Below, one piece after another: positions 23,585-38,332 of a stretch of DNA of 64,000 nucleotides (the first letter of the stretch is position 1; every line of letters begins with the position of its first letter). Source of the DNA: Coriaria nepalensis (lineage: Eukaryota > Streptophyta > Magnoliopsida > Cucurbitales > Coriariaceae); NCBI GenBank assembly GCA_027186245.1, contig CP114483.1, positions 11,614,220 to 11,678,219 on the forward strand, written 5' to 3'. The position numbers and the translations under genes were made by a program. The notes beneath the pieces were generated by a model. It made no database searches. It was not told where the DNA came from and was given only the letters and a program-made list of their open reading frames with translations.

Positions 23585-26530
23585 ATTAATCTATTGAAGA
23601 CAACAATGCATTCATTTAGCCTTAAAAGGCATGTCATTCAGTCTTTTCATGTCATTAAATTGTTTGAAAGCACGTCGAACCAAATCTATGTTTGCATTTA
23701 AAACACGACTTTCATGCATAACTTGCAAATGATCTATTGAAGAAAACTATGCATTTTTTTACCCTTAAAGTCGTATTATTGCGTCTCTTTTGGTCATTAA
23801 ATCATCCAAAATCACATCGTACGAAATACGTAGTTTAAACATGACTTTCGTGCATAACTTGCCGTTGATCGATTCAAGGCAACAACGCATTTGTTTAGCC
23901 TTAAAATCATGTCATTGAGTCTCTTGTAGTCATGAAATCATTCTAAATTAATCCGAACGAATTCTATTTTCGCCCTTCAAACATGATTTTCTTACATAAC
24001 TTGCAATTAATCTATTGAAGACAACGATGCATTCCTTTAGCCTTAAAAAGCATGTCATTCAGTCTTTTCATGTCATTAAATTGTTTGAAAGCACGTCGAA
24101 CCAAATCTATGTTTGCATTTAAAACACGACTTTCATGCATAGCTTGCAAATGATCTATTGAAGGAAACTATGCATTTTTTTACCCTTAAAGTCGTATTAT
24201 TGCGTCTCTTTTGGTCATTAAATCATTCAAAATCACTTCGAACGAAATTTGCCGTTTAAACATGACTTTCGTGCATAACTTGCCGTTTATCGATTCAAGG
24301 CAACAATGCATTTGTTTAGCCTTAAAATCATGTCACTGAGTCTCTTGTAGTCATGAAATCATTCTAAATTAATCCGAACGAATTCTATTTTCGCCTTTCA
24401 AACCTGATTCTCTTACATAACTTGCAATTAATCTATTGAAGACAACAATGCATTCATTTAGCCTTAAAAGGCATGTCATTCGGTCTTTTCATGTCATTAA
24501 ATTGTTTGGAAGCACGTCGAACCAAATCTATGTTTGCATTTAAAACACGACTTTCATGCATAACTTGCAAATGATCTATTGAAGGAAACTATGCATTTTT
24601 TTACCCTTAAAGTCGTATTATTGCGTCTCTTTTGGTCATTAAATCATTCAAAATCACTTCGTACGAAATTCGCAGTTTAAACATGACTTTCGTGCATAAC
24701 TTGCCGTTGATCGATTCAAGGCAACAACGCATTTGTCTAGCCTTAAAATCATGTCATTGAGTCTCTTGTAGTCATGAAATCATTCTAAATTAATCCGAAC
24801 GAATTCTATTTTCGCCCTTCAAACATGATTTTCTTACATAACTTGCAATTAATCTATTGAAGACAACGATGCATTCCTTTAGCCTTAAAAGGCATGTCAT
24901 TCAGTCTTTTCATGTCATTAAATTGTTTGAAAGCACGTCGAACCAAATCTATGTTTGCATTTAAAACACGACTTTCATGCATAACTTGCAAATGATATAT
25001 TGAAGAAAACTATGCATTTTTTTAGCCTTAAAGTCGTATTATTGCGTCTCTTTTGGTCATTAAATCATTCAAAATCACTTCGTTCGAAATTCGTAGTTTA
25101 AACATGACTCTCGTGCATAACTTGCCGTTGATCGATTCAAGGCAACAACGCATTTGTTTAGCCTTAAAATCATGTCACTGAGTCTCTTCTAGTCATGAAT
25201 CATTCTAAATTAATCCGAACGAATTCTATTTTCGCCCTTTAAACATGATTTTCTTACATAACTTGCAATTAATCTATTGAAGACAACAATGCATTCATTT
25301 AGCCTTAAAAGGCATGTCATTCAGTCTTTTCATGTCATTAAATTGTTTGAAAGCACGTCGAACCAAATCTATGTTTGCATTTAAAACACGACTTTCATGC
25401 ATAACTTGCAAATGATCTATTGAAGGAAACTATGCATTTTTTTACCCTTAAAGTCGTATTATTGCGTCTCTTTTGGTCATGAAATCATTCAAAATCACTT
25501 CGAACGAAATTTGCCGTTTAAACATGACTTTCGTGCATAACTTGCCGTTGATCGATTCAAGGCAACAATGCATTTGTTCAGCCTTAAAATCATGTCACTG
25601 AGTCTCTTGTAGTCATGAAATCAATTTAAATTATTCCGAACGAATTCTATTTTCGCACTTCAAACATGATTTTCTTACATAACTTGCAATTAATCTATTG
25701 AAGACAACAATGCATTCATTTAGCCTTAAAAGGCATGTCATTCAGTCTTTTCATGTCATTAAATTGTTTGAAAGCACGTCGAACCAAATCTATGTTTGCA
25801 TTTAAAACACGACTTTCATGCATAACTTGCAAATGATATATTGAAGAAAACTATGCATTTTTTTAGCCTTAAAGTCGTATTATTGCGTCTCTTTTGGTCA
25901 TTAAATCATTCAAAATCACTTCGTTCGAAATTCGTAGTTTAAACATGACTCTCGTGCATAACTTGCCGTTGATCGATTCAAGGCAACAACGCATTTGTTT
26001 AGCCTTAAAATCATGTCACTGAGTCTCTTCTAGTCATGAAATCATTCTAAATTAATCCGAACGAATTCTATTTTCGCCCTTCAAACATGATTTTCTTACA
26101 TAACTTGCAATTAATCTATTGAAGACAACAATGCATTCATTTAGCCTTAAAAGGCATGTCATTCAGTCTTTTCATGTCATTAAATTGTTTGAAAGCACGT
26201 CGAACCAAATCTATGTTTGCATTTAAAACACGACTTTCATGCATAACTTGCAAATGATCTATTGAAGAAAACTATGCATTTTTTTACCCTTAAAGTCGTA
26301 TTATTGCGTCTCTTTTGGTCATTAAATCATCCAAAATCACATCGTACGAAATACGTAGTTTAAACTTGACTTTCGTGCATAACTTGCCGTTGATCGATTC
26401 AAGGCAACAACGCATTTGTTTAGCCTTAAAATCATGTCATTGAGTCTCTTGTAGTCATGAAATCATTCTAAATTAATCCGAACGAATTCTATTTTCGCCC
26501 TTCAAACAAGATTTTCTTACATAACTTGCA
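23585..26530 (+). repeat. HORs 57-63 with six-unit-spaced duplication
   Basis: HORs 56-57 (23164-24005) match HORs 62-63 (25689-26530). The marker is the B monomer of HORs 57 and 63, with CATCCAAAATCACATCG and GAAATACG. HOR 58 (GCCGTTTATCG) and HOR 59 (TTCGGTC) recur as HORs 71 and 72. HOR 60 is 420 bp because of ATGAATCATT in its C monomer. Confidence 0.8.
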
Positions 26531-28214
26531 ATTAATCTATTGAAGACAACAATGCATTCCTTTAGCCTTAAAAAGCATGTCATTCAGTCTTTTCATGTCA
26601 TTAAATTGTTTGACAGCACGTCGAACCAATTCTATGTTTGCATTTAAAACACGACTTTCATGCATAACTTGCAAATGATCTATTGAAGAAAACTATGCAT
26701 TTTTTTAGCCTTAAAGTCGTATGATTGCGTCTCTTTTAGTCATTAAATCATTCAGAATCACTTCGAACGAAATTCGCAGTTTAAACATGACTTTCGTGCA
26801 TAACTTGCCGTTGATCGATTCAAGGCAACAATGCAATTGTTTAGCCTTAAAATCATGTCATTGAGTCTCGTGTAGTCATGAAATCATTCTAAATTAATCC
26901 GAACGAATTCTATTTTCGCCCTTCAAACATGATTTTCTTACATGACTTGCAATTAATCTATTGAAGACAACAATGCATTCCTTTAGCCTTAAAAAGCATG
27001 TCATTCAGTCTTTTCATGTCGTTAAATTGTTTGACAGCACGTCGAACCAATTCTATGTTTGCATTTAAAACACGACTTTCATGCATAACTTGCAAATGAT
27101 CTATTGAAGAAAACTATGCATTTTTTTAGCCTTAAAGTCGTATGATTGCGTCTCTTTTAGTCATTAAATCATTCAGAATCACTTCGAACGAAATTCGCAG
27201 TTTAAACATGACTTTCGTGCATAACTTGCCGTTGATCGATTCAAGGCAACAATGCATTTGTTTATCCATAAAATCATGTCATTGAGTCTCTTGTAGTCAT
27301 GAATTCATTCTTAATTAATCCGAACGAATTCTATTTTCGCCCTTCAAACATGATTTTCTTACATGACTTGCAATTAATCTATTGAAGACAACAATGCATT
27401 CCTTTAGCCTTAAAAAGCATGTCATTCAGTCTTTTCATGTCATTAAATTGTTTGAAAGCACGTCGAACCAATTCTATGTTTGCATTTAAAACACGACTTT
27501 CATGCATAACTTGCAAATGATCTATTGAAGAAAACTATGCATTTTTTTAGCCTTAAAGTCATATTATTGCGTCTCTTTTAGTCATTAAATCATTCAGAAT
27601 CACTTCGAACGAAATTCGCAGTTTAAACATGACTTTCGTGCATAACTTGCCGTTGATCGATTCAAGGCAACAATGCATTTGTTTATCCTTAAAATCATGT
27701 CATTGAGTCTCGTGTAGTCATGAAATCATTCTAAATTAATCCGAACGAATTCTATTTTCGCCCTTCAAACATGATTTTCTTACATGACTTGCAATTAATC
27801 TATTGAAGACAACAATGCATTCCTTTAGCCTTAAAAAGCATGTCATTCAGTCTTTTCATGTCATTAAATTGTTTGACAGCACGTCGAACCAATTCTATGT
27901 TTGCATTTAAAACACGACTTTCATGCATAACTTGCAAATGATCTATTGAAGAAAACTATGCATTTTTTTAGCCTTAAAGTCGTATGATTGCGTCTCTTTT
28001 AGTCATTAAATCATTCAGAATCACTTCGAACGAAATTCGCAGTTTAAACATGACTTTCGTGCATAACTTGCCGTTGATCGATTCAAGGCAACAATGCATT
28101 TGTTTATCCTTAAAATCATGTCATTGAGTCTCTTGTAGTCATGAAATCATTCTAAATTAATCCGAACGAATTCTATTTTCGCCCTTCAAACATGATTTTC
28201 TTACATAACTTGCA
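26531..28214 (+). repeat. HORs 64-67, GACAGCACG family
   Basis: Four consecutive HORs of a new subtype: A with TTTGACAGCACG (not HOR 66), B with GTATGATTGCG and ATTCAGAATC, C ending TACATGACTTGC, and often TTTATCC or CTCGTGTAG. This family is dispersed again at HORs 75, 78, 80, 81, 83, 87, 89, 94 and 96. Confidence 0.8.
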
Positions 28215-29056
28215 ATTAATTTATTGAAGACAACAATGCATTCATTTAGCCTTAAAAAGCATGTCATTCAGTCTTTCCATGTCATTAAATTGTTTGGAAG
28301 CACGTCGAACAAAATCTTTGTTTGCATTTAAAACACGACTTTCATGCATTACTGGCAAATGATCTATTGAAGAAAACTATGCATTTTTTTAGCCTTAAAG
28401 TCGTATTATTGCGTCTCTTTTAGTCATTAAATCATTCAAAATCACTTCGAACGAAATTCGCAGTTTAAACATGACTTTCGTGCATAACTTGCCATTGGTC
28501 GATTCAAGGCAACAACGCATTTGTTTTGCCTTAAAATCATGTCATTGAGTCTCTTGTAGTCATGAAATCATTCTAAATTAATCCGAACGAATTCTATTTT
28601 CGCCCTTCAAACATGATTTTCCTACATAACTTGCAATTAATCTATTAAAGACAACAATGCATTCCTTTAGCCTTAAAAGGCATGTCATTCAGTCTTTTCA
28701 TGTCATTAAATTGTTTGAAAGTACGTCGAACCAATTCTATGTTTGCATTTAAAACACGACTTTCATGCATAACTTGCAAATGATCTATTGAAGAAAACTA
28801 TGCATTTTTTTAGCCTTAAAGTCGTATTATTGCGTCTCTTTTAGTCATTAAATCATTCAAAATCACTTCGAACGAAATTCGCAGTTTAAACATGACTTTC
28901 GTGCATAACTTGCCATTGGTCGATTCAAGGCAACAACGCATTTGTTTAGCCTTAAAATCATGTCATTGAGTCTCTTGTAGTCATGAAATCATTCTAAATT
29001 AATCCGAACGAATTCTATTTTCGCCCTTCAAACATGATTTTCTTACATAACTTGCA
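28215..29056 (+). repeat. Two-unit marker pair, occurrence 1 (HORs 68-69)
   Basis: HOR 68 has AATTTATTG, TCTTTCCATG, TTGGAAGCACG, CAAAATCTTTG and GCATTACTGGC. HOR 69 has CTATTAAAGAC, GAAAGTACG and CCATTGGTCG, preceded by TTTTCCTACATAAC. The pair recurs at 31583-32423, 34953-35794 and, slightly changed, 38333-39174. Confidence 0.85.
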
Positions 29057-30740
29057 ATTAATCTATTGAAGACAACAATGCATTCCTTTAGCCTTAAAAA
29101 GCATGTCATTCAGTCTTTTCATGTCATTAAATTGTTTGAAAGCACGTCGAACCAAATCTATGTTTGCATTTAAAACACGACTTTCATGCATAACTTGCAA
29201 ATGATCTATTGAAGAAAACTATGCATTTTTTTACCCTTAAAGTCGTATTATTGCGTCTCTTTTGGTCATTAAATCATCCAAAATCACATCGTACGAAATA
29301 CGTAGTTTAAACTTGACTTTCGTGCATAACTTGCCGTTGATCGATTCAAGGCAACAACGCATTTGTTTAGCCTTAAAATCATGTCATTGAGTCTCTTGTA
29401 GTCATGAAATCATTCTAAATTAATCCGAACGAATTCTATTTTCGCCCTTCAAACAAGATTTTCTTACATAACTTGCAATTAATCTATTGAAGACAACGAT
29501 GCATTCCTTTAGCCTTAAAAAGCATGTCATTCAGTCTTTTCATGTCATTAAATTGTTTGAAAGCACGTCGAACCAAATCTATGTTTGCATTTAAAACACG
29601 ACTTTCATGCATAACTTGCAAATGATCTATTGAAGGAAACTATGCATTTTTTTACCCTTAAAGTCGTATTATTGCGTCTCTTTTAGTCATTAAATCATTC
29701 AAAATCACTTCGAACGAAATTTGCCGTTTAAACATGACTTTCGTGCATAACTTGCCGTTTATCGATTCAAGGCAACAATGCATTTGTTTAGCCTTAAAAT
29801 CATGTCACTGAGTCTCTTGTAGTCATGAAATCATTCTAAATTAATCCGAACGAATTCTATTTTCGCCCTTCAAACCTGATTTTCTTACATAACTTGCAAT
29901 TAATCTATGGAAGACAACAATGCATTCATTTAGCCTTAAAAGGCATGTCATTCGGTCTTTTCATGTCATTAAATTGTTTGTAAGCACGTCGAACCAAATC
30001 TATGTTTGCATTTAAAACACGACTTTCATGCATAACTTGCAAATGATCTATTGAAGGAAACTATGCATTTTTTTACCCTTAAAGTCGTATTATTGCGTCT
30101 CTTTTGGTCATTAAATCATTCAAAATCACTTCGTACGAAATTCGCAGTTTAAACATGACTTTCGTGCATAACTTGCCGTTGATCGATTCAAGGCAACAAC
30201 GCATTTGTCTAGCCTTAAAATCATGTCATTGAGTCTCTTGTAGTCATGAAATCATTCTAAATTAATCCGAACGAATTCTATTTTCGCCCTTCAAACATGA
30301 TTTTCTTACATAACTTGCAATTAATCTATTGAAGACAACGATGCATTCCTTTAGCCTTAAAAGGCATGTCATTCAGTCTTTTCATGTCATTAAATTGTTT
30401 GAAAGCACGTCGAACCAATTCTATGTTTGCATTTAAAACACGACTTTCATGCATAACTTGCAAATGATCTATTGAAGAAAACTATGCATTTTTTTACCCT
30501 TAAAGTCGTATTATTGCGTCTCTTTTGGTCATTAAATCATTCAAAATCACTTCGTACGAAATTCGCCGTTTAAACATGACTTTCGTGCATAACTTGCCGT
30601 TGATCGATTCAAGGCAACAACGCATTTGTTTAGCCTTAAAATCATGTCATTGAGTCTCTTGTAGTCATGAAATCATTCTAAATTAATCCGAACGAATTCT
30701 ATTTTCGCCCTTCAAACATGATTTTCTTACATAACTTGCA
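29057..30740 (+). repeat. HORs 70-73, copy of 23585-24848 family
   Basis: From the B monomer of HOR 70 (about 29200) through HOR 72, the subtypes follow HORs 57-59, 13 units upstream. HOR 70 also shares ACTTGAC and AAACAAGATT with HOR 63, so HOR 63 is its nearest relative in that stretch. HOR 73 resembles HOR 25 and HOR 37 (CGTACGAAATTCGCCG). Confidence 0.75.
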
Positions 30741-32423
30741 ATTAATCTATTGAAGACAACAATGCATTCCTTTAGCCTTAAAAGGCATGTCATTCAGTCT
30801 TTTCATGTCATTAAATTGTTTGAAAGCACGTCGAACCAATTCTATGTTTGCATTTAAAACACGACTTTCATGCATAACTTGCAAATGATCTATTGAAGAA
30901 AACTATGCATTTCTTTAGCCTTAAAGTCGTATTATTGCGTCTCTTTTAGTCATTAAATCATTAAGAATCACTTCGAATGAAATTCGCAGTTTAAACATGA
31001 CTTTCGTGCATAACTTGCCGTTGATCGATTCAAGGCAACAATGCATTTGTTTAGCCTTAAAATCATGTCATTGAGTCTCGTGTAGTCATGAAATCATTCT
31101 AAATTAATCCGAACGAATTCTATTTTCGCCCTTCAAACATGATTTTCTTACATGACTTGCAATTAATCTATTGAAGACAACAATGCATTCCTTTAGCCTT
31201 AAAAAGCATGTCATTCAGTCTTTTCATGTCGTTAAATTGTTTGACAGCACGTCGAACCAATTCTATGTTTGCATTTAAAACACGACTTTCATGCATAACT
31301 TGCAAATGATCTATTGAAGAAAACTATGCATTTTTTTAGCCTTAAAGTCGTATGATTGCGTCTCTTTTAGTCATTAAATCATTCAGAATCACTTCGAACG
31401 AAATTCGCAGTTTAAACATGACTTTCGTGCATAACTTGCCGTTGATCGATTCAAGGCAACAATGCATTTGTTTATCCTTAAAATCATGTCATTGAGTCTC
31501 TTGTAGTCATGAAATCATTCTAAATTAATCCGAACGAATTCTATTTTCGCCCTTCAAACATGATTTTCTTACATAACTTGCAATTAATTTATTGAAGACA
31601 ACAATGCATTCATTTAGCCTTAAAAAGCATGTCATTCAGTCTTTCCATGTCATTAAATTGTTTGGAAGCACGTCGAACAAAATCTTTGTTTGCATTTAAA
31701 ACACGACTTTCATGCATTACTGGCAAATGATCTATTGAAGAAAACTATGCATTTTTTTAGCCTTAAAGTCGTATTATTGCGTCTCTTTTAGTCATTAAAT
31801 CATTCAAAATCACTTCGAACGAAATTCGCAGTTTAAACATGACTTTCGTGCATAACTTGCGATTGGTCGATTCAAGGCAACAACGCATTTGTTTAGCCTT
31901 AAAATCATGTCATTGAGTCTCTTGTAGTCATGAAATCATTCTAAATTAATCCGAACGAATTCTATTTTCGCCCTTCAAACATGATTTTCCTACATAACTT
32001 GCAATTAATCTATTAAAGACAACAATGCATTCCTTTACCTTAAAAGGCATGTCATTCAGTCTTTTCATGTCATTAAATTGTTTGAAAGTACGTCGAACCA
32101 ATTCTATGTTTGCATTTAAAACACGACTTTCATGCATAACTTGCAAATGATCTATTGAAGAAAACTATGCATTTTTTTAGCCTTAAAGTCGTATTATTGC
32201 GTCTCTTTTAGTCATTAAATCATTCAAAATCACTTCGAACGAAATTCGCAGTTTAAACATGACTTTCGTGCATAACTTGCCATTGGTCGATTCAAGGCAA
32301 CAACGCATTTGTTTAGCCTTAAAATCATGTCATTGAGTCTCTTGTAGTCATGAAATCATTCTAAATTAATCCGAACGAATTCTATTTTCGCCCTTCAAAC
32401 ATGATTTTCTTACATAACTTGCA
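30741..32423 (+). repeat. Four-unit block copy 1 (HORs 74-77)
   Basis: HOR 74 has GCATTTCTTTAGCC and CATTAAGAATC in B. It is followed by a GACAGCACG unit and the marker pair (occurrence 2, 31583-32423). The same four-unit order occurs in HORs 82-85. HOR 77 lost one base in TTTACCTTAAAAGG, which also lengthens a spurious minus-strand reading frame. Confidence 0.85.
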
Positions 32424-34110
32424 ATTAATCTATTGAAGACAACAATGCATTCCTTTAGCCTTAAAAAGCATGTCATTCAGTCTTTTCATGTCATTAAATT
32501 GTTTGACAGCACGTCGAACCAATTCTATGTTTGCATTTAAAACACGACTTTCATGCATAACTTGCAAATGATCTATTGAAGAAAACTATGCATTTTTTTA
32601 GCCTTAAAGTCGTATGATTGCGTCTCTTTTAGTCATTAAATCATTCAAAATCACTTCGAACGAAATTCGTAGTTTAAACATGACTTTCGTGCATAACTTG
32701 CCGTTGATCGATTCAAGGCAACAATGCATTTGTTTAGCCTTAAAATCATGTCATTGAGTCTCTTGTAGTCATGAATTCATTCTAAATTAATCCGAACGAA
32801 TTCTATTTTCGCCCTTCAAACATGATTTTCTTACATAACTTGCAATTAATCTACGGAAGAAGACAACAATGCATTCCTTTGGCCTTAAAAAGCATGTCAT
32901 TCAGTCTTTTCATGTCATTAAATTGTTTGAAAGCACGTCGAACAAAATCTATGTTTGCATTTAAAACACGACTTTCATGCATTACTGGCAAATGATCTAT
33001 TGAAGAAAACTATGCATTTTTTTAGCCTTAGAGTCGTATTATTGCGTCTCTTTTAGTCATTAAATCATTCAAAATCACTTTGAACGAAATTCGCAGTTTA
33101 AACATGACTTTCGTGCATAACTTGCCGTTGATCGATTCAAGGCAACAACGCATTTGTTTAGCCTTAAAATCATGTCATTGAGTCTTGTGTAGTCATGAAA
33201 TCATTCTAAATTAATCCGAACGAATTCTATTTTCGCCCTTCAAACATGATTTTCTTACATGACTTGCAATTAATCTATTGAAGACTACAATGCATTCCTT
33301 TAGCCTTAAAAAGCATGTCATTCAGTCTTTTCATGTCATTAAATTGTTTGACAGCACGTCGAACCAATTCTATGTTTGCATTTAAAACACGACTTTCATG
33401 CATAACTTGCAAATGATCTATTGAAGAAAACTATGCATTTTTTTAGCCTTAAAGTCGTATGATTGCGTCTCTTTTAGTCATTAAATCATTCAAAATCACT
33501 CCGAACGAAATTCGTAGTTTAAACATGACTTTCGTGCATAACTTGCCGTTGATTGATTCAAGGCAACAACGCATTTTTTTAGCCTTAAAATCATGTCATT
33601 GAGTCTCTTGTTGTCATGAAATCATTCTAAATTAATCCGAACGAATTCTATTTTCGCCATTCAAACATGATTTTCTTACATGACTTGCAATTAATCTATT
33701 GAAGACAACAATGCATTCCTTTAGCCTTAAAAAGCATGTCATTCAGTCTTTTCATGTCATTAAATTGTTTGACAGCACGTCGAACCAATTCTATGTTTGC
33801 ATTTAAAACACGACTTTCATGCATAACTTGCAAATGATCTATTGAAGAAAACTATGCATTTTTTTAGCCTTAAAGTCGTATTATTGCGTCTCTTTTAGTC
33901 ATTAAATCATTCAAAATCACTTCGAACGAAATTCGCAGTTTAAACATGACTTTCGTGCATAACTTGCCGTTGATCGATTCAAGGCAACAATGCATTTGTT
34001 CAGCCTTAAAATCATGTCATTGAGTCTCTTGTAGTCATGAAATCATTCTAAATTAATCCGAACGAATTCTATTTTCGCCCTTCAAACATGATTTTCTTAC
34101 ATAACTTGCA
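32424..34110 (+). repeat. HORs 78-81
   Basis: Mostly GACAGCACG-family units. HOR 79 (32845-33268, 424 bp) is the first in the window with the trinucleotide insertion CTACGGAAGAAGAC in its A monomer. HOR 80 carries GATTGATTC and CTTGTTGTC in C, a combination seen again in HORs 87 and 89. Confidence 0.8.
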
Positions 34111-35794
34111 ATTAATCTATTGAAGACAACAATGCATTCCTTTAGCCTTAAAAGGCATGTCATTCAGTCTTTTCATGTCATTAAATTGTTTGAAAGCACG
34201 TCGAACCAATTCTATGTTTGCATTTAAAACACGACTTTCATGCATAACTTGCAAATGATCTATTGAAGAAAACTATGCATTTCTTTAGCCTTAAAGTCGT
34301 ATTATTGCGTCTCTTTTAGTCATTAAATCATTAAGAATCACTTCGAACGAAATTCGCAGTTTAAACATGACTTTCGTGCATAACTTGCCGTTGATCGATT
34401 CAAGGCAACAATGCATTTGTTTAGCCTTAAAATCATGTCATTGAGTCTCGTGTAGTCATGAAATCATTCTAAATTAATCCGAACGAATTCTATTTTCGTC
34501 CTTCAAACATGATTTTCTAACATGACTTGCAATTAATCTATTGAAGACAACAATGCATTCCTTTAGCCTTAAAAAGCATGTCATTCAGTCTTTTCATGTC
34601 ATTAAATTGTTTGACAGCACGTCGAACCAATTCTATGTTTGCATTTAAAACACGACTTTCATGCATAACTTGCAAATGATCTATTGAAGAAAACTATGCA
34701 TTTTTTTAGCCTTAAAGTCGTATGATTGCGTCTCTTTTAGTCATTAAATCATTCAGAATCACTTCGAACGAAATTCGCAGTTTAAACATGACTTTCGTGC
34801 ATAACTTGCCGTTGATCGATTCAAGGCAACAATGCATTTGTTTATCCTTAAAATCATGTCATTGAGTCTCTTGTAGTCATGAAATCATTCTAAATTAATC
34901 CGAACGAATTCTATTTTCGCCCTTCAAACATGATTTTCTTACATAACTTGCAATTAATTTATTGAAGACAACAATGCATTCATTTAGCCTTAAAAAGCAT
35001 GTCATTCAGTCTTTCCATGTCATTAAATTGTTTGGAAGCACGTCGAACAAAATCTTTGTTTGCATTTAAAACACGACTTTCATGCATTACTGGCAAATGA
35101 TCTATTGAAGAAAACTATGCATTTTTTTAGCCTTAAAGTCGTATTATTGCGTCTCTTTTAGTCATTAAATCATTCAAAATCACTTCGAACGAAATTCACA
35201 GTTTAAACATGACTTTCGTGCATAACTTGCCATTGGTCGATTCAAGGCAACAACGCATTTGTTTAGCCTTAAAATCATGTCATTGAGTCGCTTGTAGTCA
35301 TGAAATCATTCAAAATTAATCCGAACGAATTCTATTTTCGCCCTTCAAACATGATTTTCCTACATAACTTGCAATTAATCTATTAAAGACAACAATGCAT
35401 TCCTTTAGCCTTAAAAGGCATGTCATTCAGTCTTTTCATGTCATTAAATTGTTTGAAAGTACGTCGAACCAATTCTATGTTTGCATTTAAAACACGACTT
35501 TCATGCATAACTTGCAAATGATCTATTGAAGAAAACTATGCATTTTTTTAGCCTTAAAGTCGTATTATTGCGTCTCTTTTAGTCATTAAATCATTCAAAA
35601 TCACTTCGAACGAAATTCGCAGTTTAAACATGACTTTCGTGCATAACTTGCCATTGGTCGATTCAAGGCAACAACGCATTTGTTTAGCCTTAAAATCAGG
35701 TCATTGAGTCTCTTGTAGTCATGAAATCATTCTAAATTAATCCGAACGAATTCTATTTTCGCCCTTCAAACATGATTTTCTTACATAACATGCA
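34111..35794 (+). repeat. Four-unit block copy 2 (HORs 82-85)
   Basis: Second copy of the 30741-32423 block, eight units downstream. It contains marker-pair occurrence 3 (34953-35794). HOR 86 (35795-36215), directly after, is again of the HOR 74 type (GCATTTCTTTAGCC, CATTAAGAATC), so the block boundary has been reused. Confidence 0.85.
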
Positions 35795-36215
35795 ATTAAT
35801 CTATTGAAGACAACAATGCATTCCTTTAGCCTTAAAAGGCATGTCATTCAGTCTTTTCATGTCATTAAATTGTTTGAAAGCAAGTCGAACCAATTCTATG
35901 TTTGCATTTAAAACACGACTTTCATGCATAACTTGCAAATGATCTATTGAAGAAAACTATGCATTTCTTTAGCCTTAAAGTCGTATTATTGCGTCTCTTT
36001 TAGTCATTAAATCATTAAGAATCACTTCGAACGAAATTCGCAGTTTAAACATGACTTTCGTGCATAACTTGCCGTTGATCGATTCAAGGCAACAATGCAT
36101 TTGTTTAGCCTTAAAATCATGTCATTGAGTCTCGTGTAGTCATGAAATCATTCTAAATTAATCCGAACGAATTCTATTTTCGCCCTTCAAACATGATTTT
36201 CTTACATGACTTGCA

Positions 36216-37908
36216 ATTAATCTATTGAAGACAACAATGCATTCCTTTAGCCTTAAAAAGCATGTCATTCAGTCTTTTCATGTCATTAAATTGTTTGACA
36301 GCACGTCGAACCAATTCTATGTTTGCATTTAAAACACGACTTTCATGCATAACTTGCAAATGATCTATTGAAGAAAACTATGCATTTTTTTAGCCTTAAA
36401 GTCGTATGATTGCGTCTCTTTTAGTCATTAAATCATTCAAAATCACTTCGAACGAAATTCGTAGTTTAAACATGACTTTCGTGCATAACTTGCCGTTGAT
36501 TGATTCAAGGCAACAACGCATTTTTTTAGCCTTAAAATCATGTCATTGAGTCTCTTGTTGTCATGAAATCATTCTAAATTAATCCGAACGAATTCTATTT
36601 TCGCCCTTCAAACATGATTTTCTTACATAACTTGCAATTAATCTACGGAAGAAGACAACAATGCATTCCTTTGGCCTTAAAAAGCATGTCATTCAGTCTT
36701 TTCATGTCATTAAATTGTTTGAAAGCACGTCGAACCAAATCTATGTTTGCATTTAAAACACGACTTTCATGCATAACTTGCAAATGATCTATTGAAGAAA
36801 ACTATGCATTTTTTTAGCCTTAAAATCGTATTATTGCGTCTCTTTTCGTCATTAAATCATTCAAAATCACTTCGAACGAAATTCGCAGTTTAAACATGAC
36901 TTTCGTGCATAACTTGCCGTTGATCGATTCAAGGCAACAATGCATTTGTTTAGCCTTAAAATCATGTCATTGAGTCTCTTGTATTCATGAAATCATTCTA
37001 AATTAATCTGAACGAATTCTATTTTCGCCCTTCAAACATGATTTTCTTACATAACTTGCAATTAATCTACGGAAGAAGACAACAATGCATTCCTTTAGCC
37101 TTAAAAAGCATGTCATTCAGTCTTTTCATGTCATTAAATTGTTTGACAGCACGTCGAACCAATTCTATGTTTGCATTTAAAACACGACTTTCATGCATAA
37201 CTTGCAAATGATCTATTGAAGAAAACTATGCATTTTTTTAGCCTTAAAGTCGTATGATTGCGTCTCTTTTAGTCATTAAATCATTCAAAATCACTTCGAA
37301 CGAAATTCGTAGTTTAAACATGACTTTCGTGCATAACTTGCCGTTGATTGATTCAAGGCAACAACGCATTTTTTTAGCCTTAAAATCATGTCATTGAGTC
37401 TCTTGTTGTCATGAAATCATTCTAAATTAATCCGAACGAATTCTATTTTCGCCCTTCAAACATGATTTTCATACATAACTTGCAATTAATCTACGGAAGA
37501 AGACAACAATGCATTCCTTTGGCCTTAAAAAGCATGTCATTCAGTCTTTTCATGTCATTAAATTGTTTGAAAGCACGTCGAACCAAATCTATGTTTGCAT
37601 TTAAAACACGACTTTCATGCATAACTTGCAAATGATCTATTGAAGAAAACTATGCATTTTTTTAGCCTTAAAATCGTATTATTGCGTCTCTTTTAGTCAT
37701 TAAATCATTCAAAATCACTTCGAACGAAATTCGCAGTTTAAACATGACTTTCGTGCATAACTTGCCGTTGATCGATTCAAGGCAACAATGCATTTGTTTA
37801 GCCTTAAAATCATGTCATTGAGTCTCTTGTAGTCATGAAATCATTCTAAATTAATCCGAACGAATTCTATTTTCGCCCTTCAAACATGATTTTCTTACAT
37901 AACTTGCA
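36216..37908 (+). repeat. Two-HOR dimer in two tandem copies (HORs 87-90)
   Basis: HORs 87-88 (36216-37060) and 89-90 (37061-37908) alternate a GACAGCACG unit (GTATGATTG, GATTGATTC, GTTGTC) with a CTACGGAAGAAGAC plus TTTGGCC unit. The trinucleotide insertion is present in HORs 88-91, so in the second dimer both units carry it. Confidence 0.8.
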
Positions 37909-38332
37909 ATTAATCTACGGAAGAAGACAACAATGCATTCCTTTGGCCTTAAAAAGCATGTCATTCAGTCTTTTCATGTCATTAAATTGTTTGAAAGCAC
38001 GTCGAACCAAATCTATGTTTGCATTTAAAACACGACTTTCATGCATAACTTGCAAATGATCTATTGAAGAAAACTATGCATTTTTTTAGCCTTAAAGTCG
38101 TATTATTGCGTCTCTTTTAGTCATTAAATCATTCAGAATCACTTTGAACGAAATTCGCAGTTTAAACATGACTTTCGTGCATAACTTGCCGTTGATCGAT
38201 TCAAGGCAACAATGCATTTGTTTATCCTTAAAATCATGTCATTGAGTCTCTTGTAGTCATGAAAGCATTCTAAATTAATCCGAACGAATTCTATTTTCGC
38301 CCTTCAAACATGATTTTCTTACATAACTTGCA